DNA of 64,000 nt from Sporosarcina sp. NCCP-2716 (GTDB lineage Bacteria; Bacillota; Bacilli; Bacillales_A; Planococcaceae). The notes below the pieces were generated by a model. The model was not told the DNA's origin and made no database searches. It was given only the letters and a program-made list of their open reading frames with translations. The position numbers and the translations under genes are program-made. Location of the stretch: the NCBI RefSeq assembly GCF_023707985.1, contig NZ_BRCF01000009.1, positions 1-64,000 on the forward strand, read 5' to 3'. The number at the start of each line of letters is the position of its first letter. Positions within the stretch are counted from its first letter, which is position 1. Positions 41,475-49,977 of this stretch are shown here, in pieces.

Positions 41475-42967
41475 CGTTCGGTTCCCCCTTTGACGACAGT
41501 CACGCTGCCTGGTTGTTTTGTTCCGGATAATACGGCTCCCGCCGCTTGTTCGTAATACTTGTACTGCTGGATCACTTCGTCCGTCATACGCTCTCCCGGG
41601 AGGACGAGCGGAATGCCCGGCGGATAGATCATCAGCGTGTCCGCCGCGATGCGTCCTGCCGCTTCTTCCATGGGCACCGTTTCGTGCTCTCCGTAAAATG
41701 CTTCCCGCGGTGTCATTGCAAGTTCCGGCACCGTGCCGGCAACTGTCCAGGAGGAATGCAGGACGTAGCCCGTCGTTTCCGTGCGCTCGATATCGAGGAG
41801 CGCGTCCACAAGCCGGCCGATCGACTGTTCCGTATCCGCCGGCGTGAGGACCGCCATGACGACGTACCCTTCCGCCAGCTCCATCTGGATGCCGTACCGC
41901 TGTTTCAATAGTGAATAAACTTCAAAGCCGCTCATGCCGAGACCGTTCACGCGAATGACGAGTTTTGTCCAGTCATGAGACTGTCCGAACCGTCCCACTG
42001 TATGGGACTCCTCCAACACCTCATACGTACCGCCCGCCTCGATCGAACGGACAGCCGCTTCGGCAATCGGCCGCAGCCGCCGGAACGCCGTCCGTCCGTG
42101 CAGCGCCAGTTCCCGTCTTGCCGCGTCGAGCGAACTCATCAGCAAGTAGCTGGCGCTCGTCGACTGGAGCATCCCGGTCACTTTCCGTACTTTTTCGGAT
42201 GAAATCCGGCTCCCCTTCAAGAGGAGAAGGGAACTCTGGGTCAGCGAACCGCCCGTCTTGTGCATGCTCACCGTCACGAGATCCGCTCCGGCTGCAACCG
42301 CATCCGTCACTCCATCCATCATGTGCAGGTGGGCACCGTGCGCAGCATCGACGAGAACGAGGACCCCGGCTTCATGGGCCAGCCGGCAGATTTCCGTAAG
42401 GTCGGTCATCGATCCGAAATACGTCGGATAGGTCAGGAGCATCGCTTTCGCCGTTGGATTCCGACGCAGCGCTTCCACAGCTGTGCTAGCGGAAATTCCG
42501 TGCGAGATCCCGAACTGTTCATCCACCTCAGGCAGCATGAAAACAGGACTCACACCGCTCAGAATCATTCCGTCGATCACCGATTTGTGGCAGTTGCGCG
42601 GGACGATCAGCGTCTCCCCCGGTCTGCACGCCGCCAGGATCATCGCATGGATACCCGTCGTCGTGCCGTTGACAAGGAAGAATGCATGATCCGCGCCGAA
42701 ACTTTTTGCCGCAAGGTTTTGCGCGTCTTTGATGACGGATTTCGGATGGCTCAGCAAGTCCAGCTCCGCCATCGAATTCACGTCCATCTTCAGCGCACTG
42801 GCGCCGATCGCCTGCCGGAACGGCGTGTCCGACGCGCCCATCTTATGACCGGGCACATCGAACGGCACGGCAGCGGATTCCGCATAGTTGACGAGCGCTT
42901 CGAACAGCGGTGCGTCTGCTTGAGTCAGGATCCGGCGTTCCGCGGCCGTCTCTTTGACAGCCGTCAT
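41471..42967 (-). CDS. speA: Arginine decarboxylase (fold type I, SpeA/Orn-Lys-Arg decarboxylase family)
   Basis: 498 residues, PLP enzyme of the aspartate aminotransferase fold. Decarboxylates arginine to agmatine. The PLP-binding Lys is in SMHKTGGSLTQSS; other markers are DVPGHKMGASDTPF, FLVNGTTTGIHAMI and LVDAAHGAHLHM. Related enzymes act on lysine or ornithine, but agmatinase in the same operon makes arginine the likely substrate. Its ATG shares one base with the metK stop (TGATG). Confidence 0.92.
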   Translation of the reverse strand: MTAVKETAAERRILTQADAPLFEALVNYAESAAVPFDVPGHKMGASDTPFRQAIGASALKMDVNSMAELDLLSHPKSVIKDAQNLAAKSFGADHAFFLVNGTTTGIHAMILAACRPGETLIVPRNCHKSVIDGMILSGVSPVFMLPEVDEQFGISHGISASTAVEALRRNPTAKAMLLTYPTYFGSMTDLTEICRLAHEAGVLVLVDAAHGAHLHMMDGVTDAVAAGADLVTVSMHKTGGSLTQSSLLLLKGSRISSEKVRKVTGMLQSTSASYLLMSSLDAARRELALHGRTAFRRLRPIAEAAVRSIEAGGTYEVLEESHTVGRFGQSHDWTKLVIRVNGLGMSGFEVYSLLKQRYGIQMELAEGYVVMAVLTPADTEQSIGRLVDALLDIERTETTGYVLHSSWTVAGTVPELAMTPREAFYGEHETVPMEEAAGRIAADTLMIYPPGIPLVLPGERMTDEVIQQYKYYEQAAGAVLSGTKQPGSVTVVKGGTER

Positions 42968-44148
42968 CAGCAGCCTGCTCCGACTGTTCCGAATACAGCA
43001 TTCTTCATCGCTTCAGACCGGTCTGTCCGTTCCCACGGCAGATCGAGATCCGTCCGTCCGAAGTGGCCGTATACCGCAGTCGCCTGGTAGCGCGGTGTGC
43101 GGAGATCGAGCATGTCGATGATGCCGGCCGGCGTCAGGTCGAAAACTTGTCTGACAGCCCCCAGCAATTCCGCATCGGTCGCTGTTCCTGTTGCGAACGT
43201 ATCGATTGCAATACTGATCGGTTCACTTACACCGATCGCGTACGACAGCTGGATCTCACACTTCTTTGCAAGACCTGATGCGACGATGTTCTTCGCAACA
43301 TAGCGTGCTGCGTAGGCCGCTGAACGGTCGACTTTCGTGCAGTCTTTCCCGGAGAACGCACCGCCACCATGCCGGGCAGCTCCCCCGTATGTGTCCACGA
43401 TGATTTTGCGTCCCGTAAGGCCGGCATCTCCGTGCGGACCCCCTGTCACAAACCGGCCGGTCGGGTTGATCAGTACCCGAAATTCCCCTGCCAATCCGAA
43501 TTCCTGTACCGTCTGTCCGATAATTACATCGGTTACATAGGCGTCAAATTCTTCTTTTTTAAAGTCCCCATCATGCTGGATCGACATGAGGATCGTATGG
43601 ATCTGCGGATTGCCCGGTTCCGTATAGTCGATTGTGACTTGTGATTTCATATCTGGACGCGCCCAGCGGAAGTCACCGCTCTTGCGGAGTACGGAAGCTT
43701 TTTTCACGAGGGCATGCGCCAGCTCGATTGCAAGCGGCATGCTGCTGTCCGTCTCATCTTTTGCAAAGCCGAACATGATGCCTTGATCGCCCGCGCCGAT
43801 TTCTTTCGTATCGCTCGAAGCATCGACACCCATGGCGATGTCTGCGGACTGTGTATGCACGAGCACCTGTACATCACACGTATTGCCGTCGATTCCAAAC
43901 TCATCCTTCGTGTAGCCGATGTCCAGCAGCGTCTGCCGGGCAATCCGCTCGATATCCAGCACGGCATGGGTTGTGATCTCCCCGCCGACGATGACCGTGT
44001 TGGTTGTCGTGAACACTTCACACGCCACCCGGGAAAACGGGTCCTGTGCAAGTGCCGCATCCAACACCGCATCCGAGATCTGGTCTGCAATTTTATCTGG
44101 ATGTCCTTCCGATACCGATTCCGATGTAAATAAAATCCTTTCAGCCAA
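42967..44148 (-). CDS. metK: S-adenosylmethionine synthetase
   Basis: 393 residues. Makes SAM from methionine and ATP. Family blocks include [50 protein letters not shown] and the [23 protein letters not shown] motif. It is the first gene of a five-gene polyamine operon, which places SAM supply and SAM decarboxylation under one promoter. Upstream is a structured leader with an attenuator-type terminator that is not a canonical S-box, although metK in related Firmicutes is usually S-box controlled. Confidence 0.96.
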   Translation of the reverse strand: MAERILFTSESVSEGHPDKIADQISDAVLDAALAQDPFSRVACEVFTTTNTVIVGGEITTHAVLDIERIARQTLLDIGYTKDEFGIDGNTCDVQVLVHTQSADIAMGVDASSDTKEIGAGDQGIMFGFAKDETDSSMPLAIELAHALVKKASVLRKSGDFRWARPDMKSQVTIDYTEPGNPQIHTILMSIQHDGDFKKEEFDAYVTDVIIGQTVQEFGLAGEFRVLINPTGRFVTGGPHGDAGLTGRKIIVDTYGGAARHGGGAFSGKDCTKVDRSAAYAARYVAKNIVASGLAKKCEIQLSYAIGVSEPISIAIDTFATGTATDAELLGAVRQVFDLTPAGIIDMLDLRTPRYQATAVYGHFGRTDLDLPWERTDRSEAMKNAVFGTVGAGC

Positions 44149-44186
44149 TGTTATCCACTCCTTACATAAAATGTATTTTGGAGCAC

Positions 44187-44380
44187 AAAAAAAGCTCTCC
44201 TTACAACCTAAGGAAAGCTTCGATCTGCATCAGCTGCTTATCCTCTTATTGTTCACAGCCCCGTTACGGAACTGCGCTCAGGTTGGGCGCCCTATCCAGT
44301 TGGAACACCGGATAAGTTTGCCACCGCATCGTCGACCCCTCGTCTCCGCGGCTACTAATAAGAATGACTTTATTCATGCT
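44187..44380 (-). promoter_or_regulatory. Structured attenuator leader of the metK-spe operon (noncanonical, possible diverged SAM riboswitch)
   Basis: On the minus strand a 121-nt domain is closed by TTCTTATT (44357-44364) and AATAAGA (44244-44250). Inside are a GCCGC/GTGGC stem, a ten-pair hairpin (CTTATCCGGT with ACTGGATAGG), a GCGC hairpin and a seven-pair hairpin (AGTTCCG/CGGGGCT). A 12-pair terminator with seven T follows (44187-44220). TAAGAGGATAAGC (44236-44248), part of the closing stem, can instead pair with GCTTTCCTTA (44209-44218) of the terminator, a classic antiterminator. P1, CGATG and GGCAA recall the S-box, but AGGGA, GCAACC and GGTGCTAATTCC are missing. Confidence 0.6.
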
Positions 44381-44387
44381 GAAAACT

Positions 44388-44416
44388 ATAGTAAAGGATT
44401 GTGTTTTTCCTGTCAA
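44388..44416 (-). promoter_or_regulatory. Sigma-A promoter of the metK-spe operon
   Basis: TTGACA (44411-44416), a 17-bp spacer and TACTAT (44388-44393) on the minus strand, placing the start just before the structured leader. Confidence 0.7.
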
Positions 44417-44578
44417 TCGATTTTTCAATCTTTTTCATTTTATTTTATCATCATGAAATTAAGATGAATTTCCGCTTCTATGCTGGACGTCTTTCCACTA
44501 GTCTTGGACATACCGTACACAAATTGATAGACTGAAGAAAATCCTTGAAAGCGTGTTGAGAAGGAGATGACATCCACC

Positions 44579-45019
44579 GTGAAACTCATACTGATGATAT
44601 CTGCTTTCCCCCTGACCATCCTAGTTGTCGGGATTGCCGGTATCCTGCTCTACAAAAAGACTCTCAAGCAGAAAAGCTGGTTCGACGGCCTGCAGCTGGA
44701 ATTCGAGTCAACCGGCTGCCCGCATACGAAAGCTATCCCCTATGCTGAAATGTTCGGTCTTTCTTTTAAACGTAAAGAGAAACGTGTAAAAAAAGTGATC
44801 TTCAACAAATCCGAGATTATCAAGGATGTGACGTTCCGGCTCTATTGCGAACCGTGCAGGAAAAAGAGATGGTTCCACATGATAGATACACCGGAAGCAA
44901 GCGCCTATCAGAAACACCGGATGCTGTATATTTTCGGGACGTTCGGTGCAATCTTTCTCACTTACGGTGTCATCGTCGCGCCGGTGCTGACCTTCCTCTC
45001 CAAAGTGTTCAGTCTTTGA
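44579..45019 (+). CDS. Hypothetical membrane protein with a cysteine pair
   Basis: About 146 residues, not recognised. One membrane segment at each end (ILMISAFPLTILVVGIAG and LYIFGTFGAIFLTYGVIVAPVL) encloses a basic, presumably cytosolic middle of about 80 residues containing GCPH and YCEPCRKK, possible metal ligands. GTG 44579 is chosen because the ATG at 44567 directly abuts the AAGGAG site; the spacing to GTG is long (12), so the start is uncertain. The last 11 bases overlap the convergent exporter gene. Confidence 0.6.
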   Translation: MKLILMISAFPLTILVVGIAGILLYKKTLKQKSWFDGLQLEFESTGCPHTKAIPYAEMFGLSFKRKEKRVKKVIFNKSEIIKDVTFRLYCEPCRKKRWFHMIDTPEASAYQKHRMLYIFGTFGAIFLTYGVIVAPVLTFLSKVFSL

Positions 45020-45452
45020 GGAAATAAGTAAATCCCATAGCGGTGGCAATTCCGAAAACGAGCGACCATAACGCAATGCTGGCAGCCATCCAGATGATCG
45101 TCTTTCGTTTCGATGCACCGAACAGCAATGCGAAAAATGCGGCGATATGCGTGCCGATCAGGATCGGACCGGCGAGTGCGAGCCCGGCAACGCCGTATTT
45201 ATCCATGATCTTCCGGCCGCGCAGCTGCCGTTTAGACGGCCCTTGTGTGTCATCGCCTTTCCGCTGCCTGTACCACTGTTCAATTCGCTTGTACAGGACG
45301 ATCAGCAGCAGGACCGTCAGCATGTTGCCGGCGAATGCGAGCAGAATCACCCAGAATGGGGACAACCCCCGGATGATGCCTGCCGGGATGACGATTGCAA
45401 TCTCGAGCGCCGGAATGGCGGCTCCTAAAAAGACAAGTACATATTCGATCAT
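45009..45452 (-). CDS. Small multidrug export family protein (COG2426)
   Basis: 147 residues with four predicted membrane segments, of the COG2426 'small multi-drug export' family. Characteristic are the N-terminal FLGAAIPALEIAIVIPAGI and the GPILIGTHIAAFFALLFG segment, with a cytosolic loop rich in Arg/Lys (RQRKGDD...RQLRGRK). Transport function is only a family label. AAGGGG precedes the ATG at 45452. It lies 53 bases after the helicase gene; an inverted repeat (GTCCCGGCC/GGCCGGGAC, 45467-45499) separates them. Confidence 0.75.
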   Translation of the reverse strand: MIEYVLVFLGAAIPALEIAIVIPAGIIRGLSPFWVILLAFAGNMLTVLLLIVLYKRIEQWYRQRKGDDTQGPSKRQLRGRKIMDKYGVAGLALAGPILIGTHIAAFFALLFGASKRKTIIWMAASIALWSLVFGIATAMGFTYFLKD

Positions 45453-45504
45453 TGAAACCCCTTTTCCGTCCCGGCCTTTTTTCAATAACAGGCCGGGACT
45501 TCTT

Positions 45505-48102
45505 CTATCTCCACACACTTCTGTGCTCTGATTTGTCCATATAGATAGCGGACATCGCCCCGAGCCGTGCTATGAGCAATTCCTTCCGCCCTTCCGGTGT
45601 CCTCGTATAGATCAGGTTTGCCCGGTCAACACGTGTCTTCCATTCATCCAGGAAAAACTCCGCTGTCTCCTTCTTTTTCCCCAGTTCTTCCGGCACCGCA
45701 TGATAATCACGGCGGGTGAAAAACAGAAACTTGGAACTGCGAACTAACAGATAACGCGGATTTTCGATCGGATCCAGCAATTCCTGAAGCGCATTGAGGA
45801 AAAGCGTCTGCTCCTGGATCGTACCGTATTCCAGGCTGCAGGCAACGGCACTACTTCCGTCAATCCGTATCCGGTTTTCGGCAAGCGGTACGGTCAGCAG
45901 ACCCGCATGGTAGAGAGATGAATAGACAGCGGCTGCGGTCTGACCCATCCGGTTTTCAAGCGAGCTGTGCAGAATCAAGGCTTTTCCCGCCTTCCACAAA
46001 TATGGGGAGGCAATGACCAGACCGATCAGAAGAGCGATCAGCAGCCGTTCTTTCGAGAAATTGAGAGGGTTCGGCCCGATAATTTGCCGGGCTGCTTCAA
46101 AACCGACCGCAGCACTCGTAATAAGCAGCGATTTGACCGTCGCCTCCAGTAGAAACGGTTTCGGCACCCGTTTCCGCCTCACGAGAAGTTCTTCTTTCCG
46201 TTCTCCCCGCGGAGCATCCTCCACTGCATGCAGCCAGCGTCTCCGTAAACCGTTCCGCTCCTTCGCCCTGCTGAACGTTTCCCGGTTTTGCTGCTGGATG
46301 TCCTGCCCCGACTCGGGATTTTCCGTCAATCTCAGCCGTTCGTAACCGGAAGTGATCAGCGGCAGACCCGCATCCAGCCCGAGCAGCGACCGGAACCTGC
46401 GCTCCAGTGACACTTGGTCCGACCCCCCGCCTTCCAGCACAGGCTGGATACAGACAAGGTGCCAGATGGCTGCGGTCTTCCCCGGATTCCCAGCCTGCGT
46501 CCGTATCGCACGTCCCCTCATTTGGTTGCTCAGCATGTAACTCCCGACCGTCGAACCGATGATAAGGGAATTGATGGCCGGTGCGTCCCACCCTTCCCCG
46601 AGCAGCGCTGCGGTCCCGATAAGCACCCGGATTTCTCCCCGCGTGAAGAGTTCCGTGATGAGGGCTATCAGTTTCTGATGATTGGCTCCAGCGTCAATCT
46701 GTACATAGTTTTCATCGTGCGCCAGCGGTCGGGCAGTAATGGACACAGCCGCGTCATGAGCCTGTGCAGACAGTGTCTGCAGTGCACTGGCCGGCACGAT
46801 GACGAGCGAACCTGTCAGTACGCCGAGACGCAGATCCTGTCCAGCTGTCCTGCGCAGCTGTTCGAACACCGGGACAGTTCCGAGGCGGACAAGCTGAACT
46901 TCATCATCACCGCTCCTCGGCATATCCTCTTTGTGGATGAAGTCCGTCAAGATGACCTGCCGGAGCCCGGGGCCAAGCTGACCGCTTTCGAATTTGACGA
47001 TCTCTTCGATGCTGTTCAGCTTCGTCACACTCTTCACAAGCGCCTGCTGAATGGTATGATTCGAGCGCAGAACGACCTTCCGCCGTTCCATCGCTCCGAT
47101 CCTCGACAGTTCCAGCCGGATCCTTTTCAATACAGGATGATCGGCTTCGAAATGGGCATCCCGGTAGAGCAGGCCGTTCAGCAGCTCCTCCAGCCATGCC
47201 AGACTGTAATCGGGTATATCCTTCACATCAGCACCGAGTGTTTCCAATCCCTTCTGCCAACCCTCCCTGCCCGTCTGCTTCAAGAAGAGCAGCATGCTTG
47301 AATAATAGGCAGGCATGCCAAGCATTTCATCCATGAACAAGTCAGGTGTCCGGATCCATGGGTGGTTCTCTGCCAGACCGATGAATTCCCTGTCGGCCAG
47401 CAGTCTTCCGGTGAACCCATCGACCGCCCGGTGGAAACGGGCAATCATGCCGGCTTCTTCAGGTGACGGAATGGATGCATAGACGTAATCTTGGTGCGGA
47501 CAGAGATCCCCCTCCCTGATCAGCTCAGGTACATAGATTTCCTCATCGATCGGCCCGCACAGCTGTATGTATTTGTTCCATTCTTTCTGGTCCGCGTCAT
47601 AAGGGGGAGTCGCTGTCAGCGAGATGACAGCAGGTTCATCCAGCCGGTTGCGGAACTCGAGAGCGCTCTGCCACCAGGACGTCCGTAAGTGGTGGGCTTC
47701 ATCCAATATTAGCGTCTTGAACTGCTGCGCGTCGAATGCAGCCCAGAATTCATCGACATCTTTGCTCTTCAGTATGCTGTGCAGAGATTGGTACGTCGTC
47801 ACGGTCATCCGGGCGGGGTTCCGCAAATCCGAAGAAACCCATTCCGGCTGCCGGGCCTGCAGGAACGATTCACAAAACCGGTCGATCCACTGGTTGCGGA
47901 TCGCGAGTGTCGGTGCGACGATCAGCGCCGGTTCTCCGAGACGGAGCATCACTTCCAGACCGAGCACCGTTTTCCCCGAGCCGGGCGGCGCCACTAAGTG
48001 CAAATGCCGGTTCCGCAGATGCTCATCCAAGTTCTCCAATATCCTTGCTTGGTACGGACGCCACGGATGGCAAAATTCGATTCTCTCTCCCACTGCGTTC
48101 AT
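45505..48102 (-). CDS. SF2 (DEAD/DEAH-type) helicase with C-terminal hydrophobic segments
   Basis: 865 residues. Superfamily 2 helicase core: PYQARILENL, Walker A APPGSGKT (38-45), DEAH (134-137), SLTATPP (motif III), and the C-terminal RecA lobe with LIGTAALLGEGWDAP and QMRGRAIRTQ (motif VI). About 200 residues between the lobes form a non-helicase insertion. After the core, residues about 655-720 hold two hydrophobic stretches (LLITSAAVGFEA and LLIALLIGLVIASPYLW) that look membrane-embedded, then a soluble domain ending YTRTPEGRKELL. The architecture is unusual for a helicase. GGGGAGGG precedes the ATG at 48102. Its cellular role is unknown; neighbours give no defence-system partner. Confidence 0.8.
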   Translation of the reverse strand: MNAVGERIEFCHPWRPYQARILENLDEHLRNRHLHLVAPPGSGKTVLGLEVMLRLGEPALIVAPTLAIRNQWIDRFCESFLQARQPEWVSSDLRNPARMTVTTYQSLHSILKSKDVDEFWAAFDAQQFKTLILDEAHHLRTSWWQSALEFRNRLDEPAVISLTATPPYDADQKEWNKYIQLCGPIDEEIYVPELIREGDLCPHQDYVYASIPSPEEAGMIARFHRAVDGFTGRLLADREFIGLAENHPWIRTPDLFMDEMLGMPAYYSSMLLFLKQTGREGWQKGLETLGADVKDIPDYSLAWLEELLNGLLYRDAHFEADHPVLKRIRLELSRIGAMERRKVVLRSNHTIQQALVKSVTKLNSIEEIVKFESGQLGPGLRQVILTDFIHKEDMPRSGDDEVQLVRLGTVPVFEQLRRTAGQDLRLGVLTGSLVIVPASALQTLSAQAHDAAVSITARPLAHDENYVQIDAGANHQKLIALITELFTRGEIRVLIGTAALLGEGWDAPAINSLIIGSTVGSYMLSNQMRGRAIRTQAGNPGKTAAIWHLVCIQPVLEGGGSDQVSLERRFRSLLGLDAGLPLITSGYERLRLTENPESGQDIQQQNRETFSRAKERNGLRRRWLHAVEDAPRGERKEELLVRRKRVPKPFLLEATVKSLLITSAAVGFEAARQIIGPNPLNFSKERLLIALLIGLVIASPYLWKAGKALILHSSLENRMGQTAAAVYSSLYHAGLLTVPLAENRIRIDGSSAVACSLEYGTIQEQTLFLNALQELLDPIENPRYLLVRSSKFLFFTRRDYHAVPEELGKKKETAEFFLDEWKTRVDRANLIYTRTPEGRKELLIARLGAMSAIYMDKSEHRSVWR

Positions 48103-48193
48103 CGGAATCCCTCCCCGGCATCCTTTTCTCACTGTGACATATACGGTGCTGACGCAGAAAAGGATTCATTCCGCACTTGTCCTGCCCATGAAG

Positions 48194-48222
48194 AAAGCCG
48201 GCTCCTCAGAAGAAGCCGGCCG
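48194..48222 (-). terminator. Probable terminator after the amidase gene
   Basis: GCCGGCT and AGCCGGC form an inverted repeat just past the stop; the minus-strand tail is TTCTTTC, only weakly T-rich. Confidence 0.5.
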
Positions 48223-48234
48223 ATCAATCCCCTA

Positions 48235-49140
48235 TCAGCTGAGCAATACGGCGCCGTACGTTTCGAGCACATAACGCGGCACGAAACAGCGGACGGTGAC
48301 GAGCGGATCGACGACCTGGCTCACTTGCACCTGGCCGACCGCACTCAGCAGCATCGTCACTTCGGACAGGCTCATCCCTGTCCGCGCGGCGAGCAATTCT
48401 GCTGTCTCTTCAACTGCAATTTTAACCGCTTCGTCAAGTGTCTCCGCGGATACAAGGAACGTGAATCCGTTTTCGTTTTCAAGCAGCGGATGCCGGAGTT
48501 CGGTCTGTTTCACGACATCCAGCGTTACAGTCGCGCTGCCAGGTACTTCAATACCGGACACGCCGACTTCGCCGTCCCCCATCGCCGCATGGAAATCGCC
48601 GAGTGCAAACAAGGCGCCTTCTGCGAACACCGGGAAGTACAGCACGGCCCCTTCCGTGATGAGTTTCGTATCCATGTTGCCGCCGTGTGCGCCCGGCGTC
48701 CCGCACGATACCGGCTCTCCGGCAGGTGCAACACCGATCACACCAATCATCGGATTAAGCGGCAGCGACAGCCGGTCGTTGAACTTCGCCCGGCCGTTCT
48801 CGATCAGGATGATCTTCGATTCGAGTTCCGTCAGCCGGTGTCCCATGACGCCGAGATCAGGTCCGGTCGACATGACCCCCTGACTGCCGATCTCCAATTT
48901 TTTGATCGTCACTTTCAGGACATCGCCTGGTTCTGCCCCGTTCACATGGATCGGGCCGGTCGCCGGATTGATCGCGTCCCAGTCGATGCCGCTGATCTTC
49001 GTCTCCAGAGACTGCACTTGGTCTTTAAAACAGTCATACGTCTCGATTTCAATGGTCGTACCGGCGTCCACACGCTTCACCGGCTGATGCGTGCTGCTGA
49101 ACGCGTAGATCACATCTTTCTTCGACAGCGTTTCGGTCAC
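48235..49140 (-). CDS. Acetamidase/formamidase family protein
   Basis: 301 residues of the FmdA/AmdA family. Blocks seen: NPATGPIHVNGAEPGDVLKVTI, VMGHRLTELESK, MIGVIGVAPAGEP, GAHGGNMDTKLI and GDFHAAMGDGEVG. The family hydrolyses short amides such as formamide or acetamide to the acid and ammonia and is typically cytosolic. No amide transporter is adjacent. Ammonia released could matter if the GMP synthase here is ammonia-dependent, but that is speculation. Transcribed alone. Confidence 0.88.
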   Translation of the reverse strand: MTETLSKKDVIYAFSSTHQPVKRVDAGTTIEIETYDCFKDQVQSLETKISGIDWDAINPATGPIHVNGAEPGDVLKVTIKKLEIGSQGVMSTGPDLGVMGHRLTELESKIILIENGRAKFNDRLSLPLNPMIGVIGVAPAGEPVSCGTPGAHGGNMDTKLITEGAVLYFPVFAEGALFALGDFHAAMGDGEVGVSGIEVPGSATVTLDVVKQTELRHPLLENENGFTFLVSAETLDEAVKIAVEETAELLAARTGMSLSEVTMLLSAVGQVQVSQVVDPLVTVRCFVPRYVLETYGAVLLS

Positions 49141-49211
49141 TCTTCATCATCCTTCCATCAGGTTTCATCCATTCTAGCAATTTTGTCAGAGAAATGCGAA
49201 TCCGGCAGATG

Positions 49212-49238
49212 AAAAAACAGCAGGGGGCTCCCTGCTGC
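49212..49238 (-). terminator. Terminator after the OsmC-like gene
   Basis: CAGCAGGG pairs with CCCTGCTG around a short loop, with TTTTTT next on the minus strand. Confidence 0.8.
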
Positions 49239-49242
49239 GCGA

Positions 49243-49683
49243 TTACGATATGACCGGCTCGACGTCCACCTCGACATTGCCTTTGATCGCCTTCGAGATC
49301 ATGCAGTGTTTTTCCGCCTCGATGATGAGCACTCTCAATTTCTTGTAATCGGATTCCGTCGCTTCCTGCTTCAACGACACCGTCGGCCGGTGGGTGATCT
49401 TTTTGTACGTGTAAATCCCGCGCGTCACATCGACCGAGCCGACCGACTCCAGCGACAGCTCGTTCAGCGGCAGCTTCGTCCGCTCGATCATCGCCGCCAG
49501 TGTAATCAGGTAGCACGTCGCCGCCGCTCCAAGCAGCATCTCATCCGGATTCGTCCCGACATTCGGCCCTTCCATCGCGGACGGAATCGAGATCTTCGTC
49601 TTCAAGTTCCCCGCTTCAATGTATCCTGCACTGTTCCGGCCGCCGGGCCAGACAGCAGTCAAATGGAATTCGTGTTCTGCCAT
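49243..49683 (-). CDS. OsmC-family peroxiredoxin-like protein
   Basis: 146 residues of the OsmC/Ohr fold. The two redox cysteines are visible in GAAATCYLITLAAM and EAEKHCMISKAIKG, and the NPDEMLLGA motif precedes the first. Members reduce organic hydroperoxides with dithiol donors; this one belongs to the general OsmC branch, not the narrow Ohr subgroup. ATG 49683 is preferred, with AGAGGTG six bases before it; the in-frame ATG at 49701 lacks a site. Single gene. Confidence 0.88.
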   Translation of the reverse strand: MAEHEFHLTAVWPGGRNSAGYIEAGNLKTKISIPSAMEGPNVGTNPDEMLLGAAATCYLITLAAMIERTKLPLNELSLESVGSVDVTRGIYTYKKITHRPTVSLKQEATESDYKKLRVLIIEAEKHCMISKAIKGNVEVDVEPVIS

Positions 49684-49760
49684 ATGCTGCACCTCTTTCA
49701 TCGTATACTCCCTCTTCCTCTACCCGTTGCGCTAACTATCCAAAACCGACGCCCAAAACC

Positions 49761-49808
49761 GGTACCTGTGCGCTAGACAATTTGGACACCATTCTGAATT
49801 GTGTCTGG
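49761..49808. repeat. Partial palindromic element R3
   Basis: GGTACCTGTGCG, then GACAATTTGGACACCATTC and TGAATTGTGTC, matches the left end and loop of elements R1 and R2. The right arm is missing and the 21-bp array starts at once. An isolated CACGGTACC at 49934-49942 may be the displaced right end. Confidence 0.7.
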
Positions 49809-49810
49809 AT

Positions 49811-49936
49811 GCCGATTCATTCACCGATCTGGCCGATTGTTCGCTCCATTTGGCCGATTCACCCCGGGATCTGGCCGATTCCACAACCCTTTTGGCCGAT
49901 ACCCCCGCCCATCTGGCCGATTCCCTGCCCGTCACG
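49811..49936. repeat. Tandem array of six 21-bp units (core TGGCCGAT)
   Basis: GCCGAT starts at 49811, 49832, 49853, 49874, 49895 and 49916, exactly 21 bp apart; most copies read TGGCCGATT. It is the reverse complement of the core in the array at 35986-36111. The heptad-repeat reading frame on the minus strand across it is a by-product of the period and not a gene. Confidence 0.9.
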
Positions 49937-49941
49937 GTACC

Positions 49942-49973
49942 AAAAAAACCGGCCGCCCGAGGGCGTGCCGGCT
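49942..49973 (-). terminator. Terminator after the histidine phosphatase gene
   Basis: On the minus strand GCCGGCACGCCC pairs with GGGCGGCCGG, followed by TTTTTTT. Confidence 0.85.
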
Positions 49974-49977
49974 CCTA

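Noticed and set aside
44187-44380. Canonical S-box (SAM-I) or T-box upstream of metK
   Set aside because: AGGGA, GCAACC and GGTGCTAATTCC of the S-box and GGTGGNACCGCG of the T-box are all missing; only P1 and short fragments resemble an S-box, so it was listed as a noncanonical leader.
45505-48102. Known antiphage system built around the helicase
   Set aside because: No nuclease, methylase, reverse transcriptase or other partner gene is adjacent; neighbours are a small exporter and an amidase.
49732-49935. 67-residue minus-strand reading frame with heptad repeats
   Set aside because: It coincides with the 21-bp array, whose period happens to be seven codons; there is no ribosome binding site and no family likeness.
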